Shown here one piece after another: positions 54,721-63,859 of a DNA stretch of 64,000 nucleotides. The stretch comes from Natronospirillum operosum (GTDB taxonomy: Bacteria > Pseudomonadota > Gammaproteobacteria > Pseudomonadales > Natronospirillaceae): the NCBI RefSeq assembly GCF_004768465.1, contig NZ_SRMF01000011.1, forward strand, positions 31,575 to 95,574. Direction: 5' to 3'. Each line of letters begins with the position of its first letter. The first letter of the stretch is position 1. The translations under genes and the position numbers were made by a program. The notes beneath the pieces were generated by a model that saw nothing but the letters and a program-made list of their open reading frames with translations, was not told where the DNA came from and made no database searches.

Positions 54721-55788
54721 ATGATGGCCATGGATGACGGATTGCCGCTGCCGCCGGCATTGCTGTATGTGCTGGCTGCACTTCTGGGCGTGATTATTGC
54801 CGTGGGCAGCCTGAGCTATGCGCCGGAGGGGCGCATCAATGTATTTACCGTCTGGTTTCTGTGGGCGGGCCTGCCTTTGCTGGGCGCTGTCGTGGCGACA
54901 CTGGGCGCGATGACGGGCGGGCGTCGACCCTGGCTGTTCCGTCTGGGGCGGCATTCCCTGAGCTGGTTCCCTGACCGTCAGCAACGCTGGCGCATGCTGT
55001 TTCTGCTGCAGTGGCTGTGGTGCCTGGTGGCGCTGGGCATGCTGGTGGGCTATGGGGCACTGCTGCTGTTTACCGACCTGGCTTTCGGCTGGAGTACCAC
55101 GGTGCTGGCCGGAGAAACTCTGGTGCAGCAACTGGCGCAGGTACTCAGTACGCCCTGGCGCTGGTTCTGGCCGGCGGCCGTGCCGGATGCCGACCTGATC
55201 GAGCAGACCCGCTACCTGCGGATCGCCCCCGAGAGTACGCCGGCAGACAGAGCCGGCGACTGGTGGCCCTTTCTGCTGGCCTCGTTGCTGTTCTACAACC
55301 TGTTTCCCAGGCTGTTGCTGACTGCTCTGGTCTATGGCCGCTGGCGTCTGCTGCTGCGACCACAGATGCAGGTTCGGGCCCCGGACGCGGAACGCGCCGA
55401 CGGCTCCACGGGGGCGGACGCTAGCGGGCTCAACCGGGCGGATGCTCGCCAGTGGTGTACGTCCGGGTGCCTGATCGTCAACTGGGAGGCCCGCCAGCCG
55501 GCGGCACCGCTTATGCTCGGGCTGCAGGGTTGGCAATCTGATGTGGAGGCTCTGGAAGCAGCACTGGTCCGCCAGCCGATGCCGCAGCGTCTGCTGTGGC
55601 GCGTGCCCGCCGAGCGCTCTCCGGTTGCCGAACTGGCGGACCTGATCCGCCTGGTACAGACGCGAAGCCGGGCCGAGCAGGGGCTGTTGCTGCTGGGCGA
55701 GGTGACCACAATACAGGCCCGGCACTGGCTCAGTTGGCAGAGTTTTGCGCGGCGGGAAGGCCTGGTCTGGGTGGAGGGCGAAACATGA
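54721..55788 (+). CDS. DUF2868 membrane protein
   Basis: A 355-residue protein with about four hydrophobic segments: residues 12-30, 42-62, 95-115 and 185-205. The C-terminal soluble part contains LLWRVPAERSPVAELADLIRL. It belongs to DUF2868, a family that normally sits immediately upstream of a DUF3482 GTPase, as here (ATGA overlap). Together they form a conserved but uncharacterised membrane-GTPase pair. Confidence 0.85.
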   Translation: MMAMDDGLPLPPALLYVLAALLGVIIAVGSLSYAPEGRINVFTVWFLWAGLPLLGAVVATLGAMTGGRRPWLFRLGRHSLSWFPDRQQRWRMLFLLQWLWCLVALGMLVGYGALLLFTDLAFGWSTTVLAGETLVQQLAQVLSTPWRWFWPAAVPDADLIEQTRYLRIAPESTPADRAGDWWPFLLASLLFYNLFPRLLLTALVYGRWRLLLRPQMQVRAPDAERADGSTGADASGLNRADARQWCTSGCLIVNWEARQPAAPLMLGLQGWQSDVEALEAALVRQPMPQRLLWRVPAERSPVAELADLIRLVQTRSRAEQGLLLLGEVTTIQARHWLSWQSFARREGLVWVEGET

Positions 55789-57251
55789 CTGCAGTCAGTA
55801 TCCCGCAGCTCTGTGTCGTGGGGCATCCGAACAAGGGCAAGTCGTCCATCGTGTCCACGCTGGCGGAGAATGACAGCGTACGTATCGGTGTCGAATCCGG
55901 TACGACCCGGCATGCGGATACCTTTGAATTCATTGTTCAGGGCCGCGTCATGCTGGCCCTGACCGACACGCCGGGGTTTCAGCGCGCGCGTCAGGTGCTG
56001 GCGTGGTTGCAGGCCGAAGCCGTCAGCCCGTCGCAGCGCCCCGAAAGAGTGCGTGCTTTTCTGGCGCGGCCGGAACACCGGCAGCGTTTTCCCGACGAGT
56101 GCGAACTGCTGGACCCCATTATGGCCGGTGCCGGCATTCTCTATGTGGTGGATGCAGCACAGCCCGTCACCGCTGCCGACGAAGCCGAGATGGAAATACT
56201 GCGCTGGACCGGCCAGCCCCGCATGGCGGTGATCAATCCGATGGACCCGGAGCATGCGGACCCGGATCAGGCCTGGCAGCGCACGCTGAACCAGTATTTT
56301 CAGTGGGTGCGGGTATTCAATCCCTTGACTGCAGCACTGCCGGCCCGACAGTCCCTGCTGCGTGCGGTCGGGGAACTGACTGCGGGCTGGTCGCAGCCTA
56401 TCAACCGACTGTGTCGGCAGTTGGAGCAGCGCGACCGGGAACGGCTGCAGGCGGTGAGCCATGCCCTGGGGGCGTACTGGAGTGAACAACTGACGTTGCG
56501 TCTGCCGCTGGACAAGGCGCCCGAGGCAGTGGTCAAGGCCGAGGAGCAGTTGCGGCAGCAACTGAACGCGCAGGAACAGCTTTTTTTTCACCAACTGGCC
56601 GTTGACTGGGGTCATCGCCAGGCAGCGCTGCAGCAGACCACCCCCTGGGACCTGACCGGCGCCGAACTGATGCAGACGGAAACCTGGTACCTGTGGGGGC
56701 TGCGGCAGCACGAGTTGCTGCTGGTCGCCGGCAGTGCCGGGGCCGCCGGGGGGCTGGCTGTCGATGTCGGTCTGGGCGGGAGTTCGCTGCTGCTGGGCGC
56801 ACTGTCCGGTGGTGTACTGGGTACCGCCGGTGGCTGGCTGGCCAGCCGTGAGCGGCGGCCCAACTGGCTGGGCCGTCTTGCAGGCGGTCGGGAAAAACGG
56901 TTTGCGGGGCCGGTGCGGCACCCGAATTTCCCGCTGGTGGTCATGGCGCGGGCGCTGACCCTGACCCAGCAACTCTGGCTGCGGCCGCATGCCCGACGCG
57001 ACATTCTGGCACTGCGGACTTCAGCGGAGGCCTGGTCCCGCTCGGATCAGGTGCGCCTGTTGCAATGGGCCAGGGCCCTTCAGCGGCCCTATACCCCGGG
57101 GCTGACCACACCGAGCCGCAAATGGACGGCCTCAGCGCAGCAGAAACTGGTGAGCTGGATACACGACACCCTGAACGACCGCCTGCAGCGGGCCTGGGAA
57201 GAACAGACAGACAAGGTATGGAGACATGATGAGCACAAGCCTGCTGATTAG
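55785..57251 (+). CDS. DUF3482 GTPase (Era-like G domain)
   Basis: A 488-residue protein with an N-terminal G domain: P-loop GHPNKGKSS (residues 13-21) and G3 DTPGF. The C-terminal DUF3482 domain has a hydrophobic glycine-rich stretch (GSAGAAGGLAVDVGLGGSSLLLGALSGGVLGTAGGWLA). It overlaps its DUF2868 partner by four bases and the hydrolase gene by 26. Role unknown; the hydrophobic region suggests a membrane-remodelling or -sensing GTPase, by inference. Confidence 0.88.
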   Translation: MTAVSIPQLCVVGHPNKGKSSIVSTLAENDSVRIGVESGTTRHADTFEFIVQGRVMLALTDTPGFQRARQVLAWLQAEAVSPSQRPERVRAFLARPEHRQRFPDECELLDPIMAGAGILYVVDAAQPVTAADEAEMEILRWTGQPRMAVINPMDPEHADPDQAWQRTLNQYFQWVRVFNPLTAALPARQSLLRAVGELTAGWSQPINRLCRQLEQRDRERLQAVSHALGAYWSEQLTLRLPLDKAPEAVVKAEEQLRQQLNAQEQLFFHQLAVDWGHRQAALQQTTPWDLTGAELMQTETWYLWGLRQHELLLVAGSAGAAGGLAVDVGLGGSSLLLGALSGGVLGTAGGWLASRERRPNWLGRLAGGREKRFAGPVRHPNFPLVVMARALTLTQQLWLRPHARRDILALRTSAEAWSRSDQVRLLQWARALQRPYTPGLTTPSRKWTASAQQKLVSWIHDTLNDRLQRAWEEQTDKVWRHDEHKPAD

Positions 57252-58236
57252 CAGTGTACTGATAGTGGTGGTTGTTCTGGTGGGTTGGCGGTTGCAGGTG
57301 CATCGCTGGCGGCGGCCGCAGTTTCGGCCCCCGAACCTGCCGCAGCAGTTGCCTGCCGACTGGGTGGTGGATGACCCGGCGGCGCTGGCCCGTCGTCTGG
57401 CTGAACGGGAAGCCATGGAGCCGCGCATCATCCCGGGCGCCGAGGGCCTGATTACCCTGGCTGACCCGCAGGCGCCGCGCAAGACCCCGGTCTGCTTCCT
57501 GTATCTGCACGGTCTGTCGGCCTGTCGACAGGAAACCAGCCCGGTGACCGAACTTCTGGCCGCCAGAGCCGGCGCCAATGCGGTCTATGCCCGGGTGGCA
57601 GGCCATGGCATGGGCGCTCGGGCCATGAGTGAGGTGGACGGCGCAGCCTGGCTGGAATCCATCTGGGAATACTGGCTGATGGCACGCAATCTGGGTGAGC
57701 AGGTGGTGGTTGTATCTACCTCGACCGGCAGCGCCTATGCGGTCTGGCTGCTGGAACAGGTCGGTGTGCGCGAGAAGGTGCGCGCGCTGCTGTGCATGGC
57801 GCCCAACTTCAAGGTGCGCAACCGCTATGCCTTTCTGCTGACCTGGCCGGGAGCCGACTACTGGCTGCCGCAGCTGGTGAGCTCGGAGCGGCGCTGGCAC
57901 AGTCTGGACCCGCGCCAGGAAAAGTACTGGTCGACCAATTACGGCAACGCGGCTCTGATCCAGATGCAAATGATACTGGATGATGTCCAGCATGCCCCCA
58001 TTGAAACCTTCGATGTGCCGCTGATGGTGCAGTGCAGCCCGGATGATCCGGTGGTGGATGCGCAGTTTGCGCATCGCTACTTTCATCGCTGGGGAGGAGA
58101 GCCCAAGGAGTTCCGCTGGATCTCGGTCGGGCCGGATGAGTCACCGCACGTGTTTGTGGGTGACATCATGTCGCCGCAACGCAATGAGGATGTCATCCAG
58201 CATTTCGAGGATTTTCTGCAGAACCTGCCGCAGTGA
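57226..58236 (+). CDS. Membrane-anchored alpha/beta hydrolase
   Basis: A 336-residue hydrolase with an N-terminal membrane helix (residues 5-24). HGLSACRQE is the oxyanion region, the nucleophile is Ser166 in the STSTG elbow, and a triad Asp273 or Asp274 (SPDDPVVD) and His308 (DESPHVF) can be assigned. It begins 26 bases inside the GTPase gene, so the three are one operon. Substrate not known. Confidence 0.8.
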   Translation: MMSTSLLISSVLIVVVVLVGWRLQVHRWRRPQFRPPNLPQQLPADWVVDDPAALARRLAEREAMEPRIIPGAEGLITLADPQAPRKTPVCFLYLHGLSACRQETSPVTELLAARAGANAVYARVAGHGMGARAMSEVDGAAWLESIWEYWLMARNLGEQVVVVSTSTGSAYAVWLLEQVGVREKVRALLCMAPNFKVRNRYAFLLTWPGADYWLPQLVSSERRWHSLDPRQEKYWSTNYGNAALIQMQMILDDVQHAPIETFDVPLMVQCSPDDPVVDAQFAHRYFHRWGGEPKEFRWISVGPDESPHVFVGDIMSPQRNEDVIQHFEDFLQNLPQ

Positions 58237-58287
58237 TAGAATTGGTACGTTGATCCAACCGGAAGTCTGATTCTCAGGAGTTGCTGT

Positions 58288-59655
58288 ATGCACCGCCCCG
58301 AACTGCTCTCTCCCGCCGGCACTCTGCGCAATATGCGCTATGCCTTTGCCTATGGCGCCGATGCAGTCTATGCCGGGCAGCCCAGGTACAGTCTGCGTGT
58401 GCGCGAGAACGACTTTACCATGCAGAATCTCGAGATCGGGATTCGCGAGGCGCATGCGCTGGGCAAACAGTTCTATCTGGCCAGCAACATCGCGCCGCAC
58501 AATGCCAAGATCAAGACCTATCTGCGCGACATGGAACCGGTGATTGCGCTGGGGCCGGATGCGCTGATCATGTCGGACCCCGGCCTGATCATGCTGGTGC
58601 GGGAAAACTGGCCGGACATGCCGATTCATCTGTCCGTGCAGGCCAATGCCGTCAACTGGGCCACGGTAAAGTTCTGGCACCGGCAGGGCGTGCAGCGGGT
58701 GATTCTGTCGCGGGAACTGTCGCTCGATGAGATCGAGGACATTCGCCACCATGTACCGGAAATGGAACTCGAAGTTTTTGTGCACGGGGCGCTCTGTATC
58801 GCCTATTCCGGGCGCTGTCTGCTGTCCGGCTATCTCAACCGGCGTGACCCCAATCAGGGCACCTGCACCAATGCCTGCCGCTGGGAATACCAGACACACG
58901 AAGGCAAAACCGATATCACCGGCGACATTGTGCCCCGCGATCCCGCTGTATGGACGCCGGCGCAGAACAAGATTGTTTCAGACAGCACACCTCAGGCTCC
59001 CGTGCTGGGCGAGGGCATGCCGGTCGACGGCGTCTACCTGCTGGAAGACCCCAACCGGCCGGGCGAGCACATGCCGGCCTGGGAGGACGAGCATGGCACC
59101 TACATCATGAACTCGAAGGATCTGCGTGCGGTGCAGCATATCGAGCGCCTGACCCGGATCGGGGTTCACTCACTGAAAATAGAGGGGCGCACCAAGTCTC
59201 ACTACTACGTGGCGCGCACGGCCCAGATCTACCGCCAGGCCATAGCCGACGCCGTCGAAGGCCGTCCGTTCAATCCGGACCTGATGTATCAGTTGGAGAA
59301 CCTGGCCAACCGGGGCTATACCGAGGGTTTCTACCGGCGCCATACCCACGACCAGTATCAGAACTACACCCAGGGCCGTTCCATCTCCACGCAGCAGCAA
59401 TTTGTCGCCGAAGCGGAAGGCCTGGACGGCGACCGCCTGCTGCTGAAAGCCAAGAACAAGTTCCGGGTGGGCGATGAAGTGGAACTGATGACCCCGGAGG
59501 GCAATATCCGTTTCCCCATGGCAGACATCCGCCTGCAGAAGAACGGCAAGACTATCGACGAAGTACCCGGCTCGGACTACAAAGTCTCTGTTGCCGTACC
59601 TGCACCTCTATCTGAACAGATGGGTGCCTACGCCCTTCTTATGCGAGATATGTAG
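58288..59655 (+). CDS. trhP: Prephenate-dependent tRNA U34 hydroxylase TrhP (U32 peptidase family, YegQ)
   Basis: A 455-residue enzyme that hydroxylates U34 of tRNAs in the wobble-uridine cmo5U pathway. The U32-family segment with Cys170, Cys177, Cys193 and Cys197 (VHGALCIAYSGRCLLSGYLNRR...CTNACRW) fits an iron-sulfur-binding site. A shorter relative (UbiU/UbiV) is excluded by length. A nested palindrome begins 34 bases after its stop. Confidence 0.92.
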   Translation: MHRPELLSPAGTLRNMRYAFAYGADAVYAGQPRYSLRVRENDFTMQNLEIGIREAHALGKQFYLASNIAPHNAKIKTYLRDMEPVIALGPDALIMSDPGLIMLVRENWPDMPIHLSVQANAVNWATVKFWHRQGVQRVILSRELSLDEIEDIRHHVPEMELEVFVHGALCIAYSGRCLLSGYLNRRDPNQGTCTNACRWEYQTHEGKTDITGDIVPRDPAVWTPAQNKIVSDSTPQAPVLGEGMPVDGVYLLEDPNRPGEHMPAWEDEHGTYIMNSKDLRAVQHIERLTRIGVHSLKIEGRTKSHYYVARTAQIYRQAIADAVEGRPFNPDLMYQLENLANRGYTEGFYRRHTHDQYQNYTQGRSISTQQQFVAEAEGLDGDRLLLKAKNKFRVGDEVELMTPEGNIRFPMADIRLQKNGKTIDEVPGSDYKVSVAVPAPLSEQMGAYALLMRDM

Positions 59656-59689
59656 CCAACCATGTGCCTGTACCGGAAAGCCTTGGCGA

Positions 59690-59857
59690 GTGCTGGAGAG
59701 GTGGCAGCAGGCCGCAGCGACTGTTCCCTCTCTCCGCTGCGGCACTGACGGGAAAGCCGAAAAACTCGCTGCGCTCAGACAATCGGCTTTCTGTTTCCGT
59801 CAGTGCCTGCGCTGCGTTCGGCGTCGCTGGAAAGGCCTGCTGCCACCTCTCCAGCAC
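59690..59857. repeat. Nested palindromic element, 168 bp, between trhP and cysN
   Basis: The outer arms, 59690-59713 and 59834-59857, are perfect 24-bp inverted copies. Inside lie a hairpin of GCCGCAGCG/CGCTGCGGC beginning at 59711 and a second formed by GGCACTGACGG and CCGTCAGTGCC plus GAAAGCCGA/TCGGCTTTC (about 59740-59807). The element can fold as a multi-arm cruciform. It sits between convergent genes and encodes no protein. Confidence 0.8.
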
Positions 59858-59893
59858 CCGCTGCGGCATCAGGGCACCAGTCTTCAAGCCCAG

Positions 59894-61519
59894 CTATTTC
59901 AGATAGCCGTTTTTCAACAGGGCTTCCAGCACATCCGCCGCCGTGTCGGCCTCCAGCGTGACACCGAAACCGAGATCACCGTCCGGCTTGCCGCTGATCA
60001 GGGCAAGCAGACCTGCTGCCTCGATATAGGGCGCCACCGTGCGGGCATCTGCAGCGCTGACGGTCACACTCTGGTGGCCGGAATCGAACAACAGACGTTC
60101 CACCGCAGCGGCGAGGTCACCGTTGGTGTCCTGACTCAGGATGACGGTGGCCGGCTGCTGTCCGAAGCGACGCTGGCGTTCCTCGTCCGATACCGGCTTC
60201 AGTTCGCTGCTGCCTTCCACCGTGCGCTCGATCATGCCCGCGCCCACAGTCACATTGGTCAGTCGATCAATCACGATAAAGGAGCCGGTCCAGCGATTCT
60301 GCTGATAGCTGTCGAATACCACTTCCCGGTTCAGGGTGATTTCGCAGTGGCCGATCTCGTTCAGGTTCAGCTTGTCTCCGGGCTGATCGGCCAGCGTATT
60401 GACGTCGATCCGGTTGAACAGATGGCTGACCACGCCGGCGCTGGTGCTGACACCCACCTTGAAGTCATATTGCTTGCCCGGTGTCATCACGGACTCATTC
60501 ATCCACACCAGCTTGGCTACAAACTTGCGGCCCCGCTGCGGCAGGTCATCCGGGTTGACCAGCATGTCACCGCGGCTGACGTCGATTTCGTCTTCCAGCG
60601 TCAGGGTGACGGCCTGGGCCACGAACGCCCTGTCCAGTTCGCCGTCATAGGTCACAATGGATTTCACCCGGGACTGCTTGCCGGAGGGCAGCACCATGAT
60701 CGGATCGCCGGGGCGCACAATGCCCGAGGCAATGGTGCCGGCAAAACCGCGGAAATTCAGGTTGGGGCGGTTCACATACTGCACCGGGAACCGGAAGTGT
60801 TCGAGATCCCTGTCTTCGGTGATCGGAATGCTTTCCAGCAATTCCATCAGCGTCTGGCCGTCATACCAGGGTGTATTGGCGCTCCGATTCACCACATTGT
60901 CGCCTTCCAGCGCCGACATGGGTACAAAATCGATATGACCGAAATTCAGCTGATCACTGAAGGCCAGGTAATCTTCGCGAATGTCCTGATAGACCTTTTC
61001 GCTGTAATCCACCAGATCCATCTTGTTCACCGCCACCACGACATTGCGGATGCCCAGCAGGGAGGCAATAAAGCTGTGGCGCCGGGTCTGGGTCTGCACG
61101 CCGTTGCGGGCGTCAATCAGTATGATCGCCAGTTCACAGTTGGAGGCGCCGGTGGCCATGTTGCGGGTGTACTGCTCATGCCCGGGCGTGTCGGCAATAA
61201 TGAACTTGCGTTTGGCCGTCGAAAAATAGCGGTAGGCGACATCGATGGTGATGCCCTGTTCGCGCTCGGCCTGCAGACCGTCGACCAGCAGCGCCATGTC
61301 GATTTTCTCGCCGGTGGTGCCATGGCGACCGCTGTCGCTCTCGATGGCGGCCAGTTGATCTTCATAAATCATCTTGGAGTCGTGCAGAAGCCGCCCGATC
61401 AGGGTGCTCTTGCCGTCATCCACACTGCCACAGGTCAGAAAGCGCAGCAGTTCCTTGTTTTCGTGCTGCTTCAGATAGGCTGCGATATCTGAGGCGATCA
61501 ATTCGGATTGGTGTGACAT
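59894..61519 (-). CDS. cysN: Sulfate adenylyltransferase subunit 1 with vestigial APS-kinase-like C-terminus
   Basis: GTPase subunit that drives ATP sulfurylase for sulfate activation. The 541-residue protein has P-loop GSVDDGKS (residues 31-38), DTPGHEQ and NKMD. E. coli CysN has 475 residues. From about residue 452, FGQQPATV and VERLLFDSG match the APS-kinase half of fused CysNC proteins, yet the kinase P-loop GLSGAGKS is replaced by SQDTNGD and the domain is cut to about 90 residues. So this is probably a decayed CysNC without kinase activity. It follows cysD by 15 bases. Confidence 0.9.
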   Translation of the reverse strand: MSHQSELIASDIAAYLKQHENKELLRFLTCGSVDDGKSTLIGRLLHDSKMIYEDQLAAIESDSGRHGTTGEKIDMALLVDGLQAEREQGITIDVAYRYFSTAKRKFIIADTPGHEQYTRNMATGASNCELAIILIDARNGVQTQTRRHSFIASLLGIRNVVVAVNKMDLVDYSEKVYQDIREDYLAFSDQLNFGHIDFVPMSALEGDNVVNRSANTPWYDGQTLMELLESIPITEDRDLEHFRFPVQYVNRPNLNFRGFAGTIASGIVRPGDPIMVLPSGKQSRVKSIVTYDGELDRAFVAQAVTLTLEDEIDVSRGDMLVNPDDLPQRGRKFVAKLVWMNESVMTPGKQYDFKVGVSTSAGVVSHLFNRIDVNTLADQPGDKLNLNEIGHCEITLNREVVFDSYQQNRWTGSFIVIDRLTNVTVGAGMIERTVEGSSELKPVSDEERQRRFGQQPATVILSQDTNGDLAAAVERLLFDSGHQSVTVSAADARTVAPYIEAAGLLALISGKPDGDLGFGVTLEADTAADVLEALLKNGYLK

Positions 61520-61534
61520 GTTACTGGTGTCCCC

Positions 61535-62443
61535 TTAGAAATAGCCTTCCTGTTTCTTCTTTTCCATGGAGCCAGCGCTGTCATGGTCGATAACCCGGCC
61601 CTGACGCTCCGATGTGGTAGTCAGCAGCATTTCCTGAATGATGTCAGGCAGTGTGGCGGCCTCAGACTCCACGGCTCCGGTCAGGGGATAACAGCCCAGC
61701 GTGCGGAAGCGCACGGATCTGTGCTCGATGCTGTCGTCCGGGCCTATCGGCATGCGGTCGTCATCCACCATGATCCAGGTGCCGTCACGTTTTACTACCG
61801 GGCGTTTGGCCGAATAGTACAGGGGTACGATGGGAATCTCTTCCAGATAGATGTACTGCCAGATGTCCAGCTCGGTCCAATTGGACAGCGGGAACACCCG
61901 AATGCTCTCGCCCTTGTTCACGCGGGCGTTGTAGGTGTTCCACAGTTCCGGGCGCTGATTCTTCGGGTCCCAGCGATGCTGGGCATCACGGAAGGAATAG
62001 ACACGCTCCTTGGCGCGCGACTTTTCCTCATCGCGACGGGCACCGCCAAAGGCGGCATCGAATCCGTACTTGTTCAGCGCCTGTTTGAGCGCCTGTGTCT
62101 TCATGATGTCGGTGTGCTTGGCGCTGCCATGCGTGAAGGGACCGACACCCATGTCGAGACCTTCCTGATTCTTGTGCACGATCAGCTCCAGCCCGAGTCG
62201 CTTGGCCGTCTCGTCCCGGAACTTGATCATCTCGCGAAACTTCCAGTCGGTATCGACATGTAGCAGCGGAAACGGCGGCTTGCCGGGATAGAAGGCCTTC
62301 ATCGCCAGATGCAGCATGACGGAGCTGTCCTTGCCGATGGAGTACAGCATCACCGGGTTCTCGAACTCGGCGGCGACTTCACGGATGATGTGAATACTCT
62401 CCGCTTCCAGCTGCTTCAGGTGCGTCAATTGGTGGTTCGACAT
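61535..62443 (-). CDS. cysD: Sulfate adenylyltransferase subunit 2
   Basis: Catalytic ATP-sulfurylase subunit making APS from sulfate and ATP. The 302-residue protein carries the PP-loop [17 protein letters not shown] and the segment [12 protein letters not shown]. It is first in the cysDN operon. PAPS or APS reductase and sulfite reductase genes are not in the window. Confidence 0.97.
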   Translation of the reverse strand: MSNHQLTHLKQLEAESIHIIREVAAEFENPVMLYSIGKDSSVMLHLAMKAFYPGKPPFPLLHVDTDWKFREMIKFRDETAKRLGLELIVHKNQEGLDMGVGPFTHGSAKHTDIMKTQALKQALNKYGFDAAFGGARRDEEKSRAKERVYSFRDAQHRWDPKNQRPELWNTYNARVNKGESIRVFPLSNWTELDIWQYIYLEEIPIVPLYYSAKRPVVKRDGTWIMVDDDRMPIGPDDSIEHRSVRFRTLGCYPLTGAVESEAATLPDIIQEMLLTTTSERQGRVIDHDSAGSMEKKKQEGYF

Positions 62444-62485
62444 AAAAACTGGTATCTCTGCAGGTCGGTTTCGCGAATGGCGCGG

Positions 62486-62514
62486 ATTATATCAGTCCAT
62501 GCATTATTATAAAA
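62486..62514 (-). promoter_or_regulatory. Probable cysDN promoter
   Basis: Minus-strand TATAAT (62491-62486) with a 17-bp spacer and a weak -35 (TTTTAT), 43 bases before the cysD ATG. The weak -35 in an AT-rich tract is compatible with activator control such as CysB; no site was proven. Confidence 0.5.
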
Positions 62515-62651
62515 ACAAGTCTGTATAGAATTATTTGTTATATTTATATGGTAATGGCGCGTGTCGTTTGCATCGGCGACCGGTCGTTATAGAATCTCTG
62601 GTCCGCTCGCCAGCCGGGGTCGCCCCCGCACACATTGCATAGAGGTTGGGC

Positions 62652-63758
62652 ATGCCCAGAACGCCATTGTCGCGCTATCAGGCCGGTGTAGAAACCGGTG
62701 ACTTTCAACATGACCCGGAGCAGGAAGCCGCCGTCCGCCGACTGGACCGGCTGTATCACGAGTTGCTGGCCTATGATGAAGCCGTGCAGGCGTACCGCAA
62801 GGGTCTGAGGCGCTGGTTTGGTGCAAGCCCGAAAGCACCGCAGGGGGTGTATTTCTGGGGCGGGGTGGGCCGCGGCAAGACCTTCATAATGGATACCTTC
62901 TATGACTGCCTGCCCCTGGAAGCCAAGCACAGGGCCCACTTTCACCGCTTTATGCAGTTTGTGCACCGCCGGCTCACCGACCTCAAGGGCGAAAAGAATC
63001 CGCTGGACCTGATTGCCACCGAGATGGCACAGCAGCATCGCATCCTCTGCCTCGATGAGTTCTTCGTCACCGACATTGGCGATGCCATGATTCTGGGTAA
63101 CCTGCTGGAAGGGTTGTTCCGGGAGGGGGTGGTGCTGGTCACGACATCCAACATTGTACCCGACGGCCTCTATGAAAACGGCCTTCAGCGGGAACGCTTT
63201 CTGCCGGCGATCCGCCTGCTGAATACTCACACCGATGTGATCAACCTGGACCACGGCGTGGACTATCGGTTGCGCACGCTGGAACAGGCAACCCTGTACT
63301 ATTCTCCGGCCGATGAGATGTCGGAAACCCGGCTGCGGGAGCAGTTTGACCGCATCGCTCCGGATCTCGAGGAATGCCAGGTCAGCGGCACCATGGAGGT
63401 GCTGGGCCGGCAGATTGCCTATGTCCGTGAATGCGAGGACATTGTCTGGTTCCGCTTTCAGGACATCTGCGGCGGCCCGCGCAGTGCCAATGACTACATC
63501 GAAATAGCGCGGCTGTACCATGCGGTGGTGATTTCCGGCGTGCCCCAGTTCGATGCCGACGATGATGATATCGCCCGTCGCTTTATCAATCTGGTCGACG
63601 AATTCTACGATCGCCGGGTCAAACTGCTGGTCTCGGCGGCAGCGCCAATCACCGAGCTCTATGTGGCCGGTCAGCGCCGCTTCGAGTTCGAACGGACCGA
63701 AAGTCGGCTGCTCGAGATGCAGTCGCACGACTATCTGGCCGCGCAGCACCGGGCCTGA
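62652..63758 (+). CDS. zapE: Cell-division AFG1-like ATPase ZapE
   Basis: A 368-residue AAA+-like ATPase that acts at the constricting Z-ring. Walker A GGVGRGKTF (residues 70-78), Walker B RILCLDEFFVTDIGDA and the sensor region VVLVTTSNIVPDGLYENGLQRERFLP are intact. The ATG at 62652 is used; AGAGG precedes it. It diverges from cysD. It is followed by an rRNA-type promoter and leader, not by an rplM-rpsI operon as in E. coli. Confidence 0.95.
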   Translation: MPRTPLSRYQAGVETGDFQHDPEQEAAVRRLDRLYHELLAYDEAVQAYRKGLRRWFGASPKAPQGVYFWGGVGRGKTFIMDTFYDCLPLEAKHRAHFHRFMQFVHRRLTDLKGEKNPLDLIATEMAQQHRILCLDEFFVTDIGDAMILGNLLEGLFREGVVLVTTSNIVPDGLYENGLQRERFLPAIRLLNTHTDVINLDHGVDYRLRTLEQATLYYSPADEMSETRLREQFDRIAPDLEECQVSGTMEVLGRQIAYVRECEDIVWFRFQDICGGPRSANDYIEIARLYHAVVISGVPQFDADDDDIARRFINLVDEFYDRRVKLLVSAAAPITELYVAGQRRFEFERTESRLLEMQSHDYLAAQHRA

Positions 63759-63822
63759 TCAAAAAACAACCCAAGCGTCTGATCTGCAAAGAAAAATCTG
63801 CTGATTAGTTAGGGTCTGGTGG

Positions 63823-63850
63823 TTGACACGGCGCGCAGGATCATTAGTAT
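63823..63850 (+). promoter_or_regulatory. Strong rRNA-operon-type promoter
   Basis: TTGACA at 63823-63828 and TAGTAT at 63845-63850 with a 16-bp spacer. An AT-rich UP-like region (about 63770-63815) precedes it and a GC-rich discriminator (GCGCTCCC) follows the -10, as in stringently controlled rrn promoters. Confidence 0.75.
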
Positions 63851-63859
63851 TTGCGCTCC

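Noticed and set aside
59591..61492. 633-residue open frame antisense to cysN
   Set aside because: Shadow of cysN that also reads through the palindromic element; no recognisable domain.
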